Assembly: GCF_006970445.1 (NCBI RefSeq)
Contig: NZ_CP033877.1
Location: forward strand, 310,001 to 374,000
Origin: Stenotrophomonas maltophilia
GTDB taxonomy: Bacteria > Pseudomonadota > Gammaproteobacteria > Xanthomonadales > Xanthomonadaceae
Reading direction: 5' to 3'
Length of the DNA: 64,000 bases
Shown here: piece by piece, positions 62,676 through 64,000 of the stretch
How positions within the stretch are numbered: position 1 is the first letter of the stretch
Layout of the letters: each line of letters starts with the position of its first letter
Position numbers and translations under genes: made by a program
The notes under the pieces: generated by a model
Seen by the model: only the letters and a program-made list of their open reading frames with translations
The model's database searches: none
Told to the model about the DNA's origin: nothing

Positions 62676-63976
62676 CCGAGGCCGCCACGCCGGTCAGCTA
62701 CAAGGGCTGGGCAGGAATCAAGCGCGCCTTCGGTACCCCGTCGGCGCTGACCATGGCCATGCTTGGCTTCGGCAGCGGCCTGCCGTTCCTGCTGATCGCT
62801 TCGCAGACCCTGTCCACGCGCCTGCGCGACGTCGGCCTGGACCTGGGCAGCATCGGCCTGATCAGCCTGGCCAGCTTCTTCTACCTGCTCAAGTTCCTGT
62901 GGGCACCGCTGCTGGACCGCTATGCCTTCCCGCTGCTGGGCGGGCTCGGCCGCCGCCGTTCGTGGCTGCTGGTATCGCAGGTGCTGGTGCTGGTCGGCCT
63001 GGTCGCACTGGCCTTCGTGCGGCCGGAAGAGGGTGTCTGGCCGCTGGTGATGTGGGTGCTGGTGGCGTCGTTCGCCGGCGCCACCCAGGACTCCGCCGTC
63101 GACGCCTATCGCATCGAGATCGCACCGCAGGCCGCCCAAGCGGCGCTGGCGGCCACCTATACGCTGGGCTACCGGATCGGCCTGATCCTGGCCGGTGCCG
63201 GCGCGCTCTACCTGGCCCAGTTCGAAGGCTGGATCGTCGCCTACCTGGCGATGGCCGCGCTGATGCTGCTGCCGATCGTCACCACCCTGCTGTGCGCCGA
63301 ACCGGAGCGCCCGGCCACGGCCGTGCAGCGCCGCATCGATATCGCCGAAGCCTTCATCCAACCCATCTCCAGTTTCTTCAGCCGCAACGGCGTGGCGCTG
63401 GCACTGGTGCTGTTGGCCTTCGTCGGCCTGTTCAAGTTCCCTGATCAGGTGATCGGCGTGATGGCCGGGCCGTTCTATCTCGATTCGGGGTTCGACAAGG
63501 CCGACATCGCCACCGTGTCCAAGCTGTTCGGCGTGTGGATGGGGATCGGCGGTGCGTTCCTGGGCGGTATCGCGGTGGCCGCATTCGGCTTCCGCCGCAT
63601 GCTGCTGGTGGCCGCACTGGGCGTAGCGCTGTCCAACCTGGCCTTCCTGCTGATGGCGCACAACCCGGGCGAGCTGTGGGCGTTCTATGCCGCGCTCAGC
63701 GCCGACAACCTGTTCCAGGGCTTTGCCGGCACCGTGCTGGTGGCCTTCATGTCGTCGTTGACCGACCGCAACTTCACCGCCACCCAGTACGCGTTGCTGG
63801 TCTCGCTGGCCAACCTGCCGGGCAAGTTCGTCGGCGGTGTCTCCGGCTATATCGTCGAAGCCACGTCCTACAGCACGTTCTTCATCCTCAGCTCGATCAC
63901 CGTGGTGCCGACCCTGCTGCTGCTGGCGTGGCTGTGGCCGCGGATCGCCGACCGCGGGCCGCCGCCGGTCGCCTGA
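62672..63976 (+). CDS. ampG: AmpG family muropeptide MFS permease
   Basis: A 434-residue membrane protein with 12 or more helices of the AmpG/PUP family. The N-terminal FGSGLPFLLIASQTLSTRLRD and the ASFAGATQDSAVDAYRIE segment are diagnostic of AmpG, which imports GlcNAc-anhydroMurNAc peptides for cell-wall recycling and, in Stenotrophomonas, feeds the AmpR-controlled induction of chromosomal beta-lactamases. GTG 62672 overlaps the xthA stop (GTGA), indicating translational coupling. Members of this family can also be acetyl-CoA-transporter-like, so the substrate is probable rather than certain; S. maltophilia has more than one AmpG-like gene. Confidence 0.83.
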   Translation: MTEAATPVSYKGWAGIKRAFGTPSALTMAMLGFGSGLPFLLIASQTLSTRLRDVGLDLGSIGLISLASFFYLLKFLWAPLLDRYAFPLLGGLGRRRSWLLVSQVLVLVGLVALAFVRPEEGVWPLVMWVLVASFAGATQDSAVDAYRIEIAPQAAQAALAATYTLGYRIGLILAGAGALYLAQFEGWIVAYLAMAALMLLPIVTTLLCAEPERPATAVQRRIDIAEAFIQPISSFFSRNGVALALVLLAFVGLFKFPDQVIGVMAGPFYLDSGFDKADIATVSKLFGVWMGIGGAFLGGIAVAAFGFRRMLLVAALGVALSNLAFLLMAHNPGELWAFYAALSADNLFQGFAGTVLVAFMSSLTDRNFTATQYALLVSLANLPGKFVGGVSGYIVEATSYSTFFILSSITVVPTLLLLAWLWPRIADRGPPPVA

Positions 63977-64000
63977 TTGCCTGCCCGCCCGGTCTGCGGG

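Overview
The window is GC-rich chromosomal DNA (roughly two thirds G+C, strong third-position G/C bias) from a gammaproteobacterium of the Xanthomonadaceae, most likely Stenotrophomonas, probably the S. maltophilia complex. The evidence is an Ax21-type outer-membrane protein, the many short GTAG-headed palindromes between genes that are characteristic of S. maltophilia, the long membrane-anchored AlgC/XanA-type mutase after coaBC-dut, and the general gene repertoire. I see no rRNA, tRNA, CRISPR array, insertion sequence, integrase or phage block. It reads as ordinary core chromosome with about 60 genes, many in short operons.

Layout. 1-2.8 kb: arginase, an entericidin-like lipoprotein, a CsbD protein and a secreted protein of unknown function. 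2.9-11.3 kb: trpS, a small membrane protein, a metallo-beta-lactamase-fold hydrolase, a secreted M28 peptidase, an MHS-type permease with a small membrane protein behind it, and two EamA exporters (YedA-like, RarD-like), with clusters of GTAG palindromes in the gaps. 11.5-14.3 kb: a large TonB-dependent receptor. 14.7-22.9 kb: two divergent export modules, HlyD adaptor/ATPase/two FtsX-like permeases on the minus strand, and ABC ATPase/permease/DesK-like kinase/LuxR-type regulator on the plus strand, sharing one intergenic region that holds a 14-bp perfect palindrome. 22.9-23.4 kb: a gene-free stretch built of two inverted copies of a ~213-bp repeat.

23.4-31.9 kb: a membrane-anchored catalase-like peroxidase translationally coupled to a cytochrome b561, an M17 aminopeptidase and HAD phosphatase, a PerM/AI-2E-type membrane protein, a YqjD/YqjE-like envelope cassette and a DegQ-like periplasmic protease. 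32.4-42.1 kb: a lysine/alanine-repeat histone H1-like protein, a glycine-tailed membrane protein, a DUF1428 protein, a secreted S9 peptidase, Ax21, an orphan LuxR-type regulator, a DUF6165 protein, a TorF-like porin, and an MFS exporter divergent from its probable LysR regulator. 42.1-52 kb: YehS-like protein, SDR oxidoreductase, SPOR protein next to argS, RadC, a second orphan LuxR-type regulator, then coaBC-dut-algC. 52.3-60.2 kb: the complete kdpFABCDE high-affinity potassium uptake operon with its sensor kinase and response regulator, preceded by a KdpE-box-like element. 60.4-64 kb: a coiled-coil periplasmic protein, pyrE, a divergent exonuclease III and an AmpG-like permease.

The most notable points are the inverted pair of ~213-bp repeats at 22911-23414, GTAG palindromes whose first bases form the stop codon of the gene before them, a nested 23-bp-arm inverted repeat after algC, candidate operators for three regulatory circuits, the absence of the usual decarboxylase cysteine in CoaBC, a response regulator lacking part of its acidic pocket, and an exonuclease III with intact catalytic residues in the position that Crc occupies beside pyrE in Pseudomonas. 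No clearly new multi-gene system is evident.
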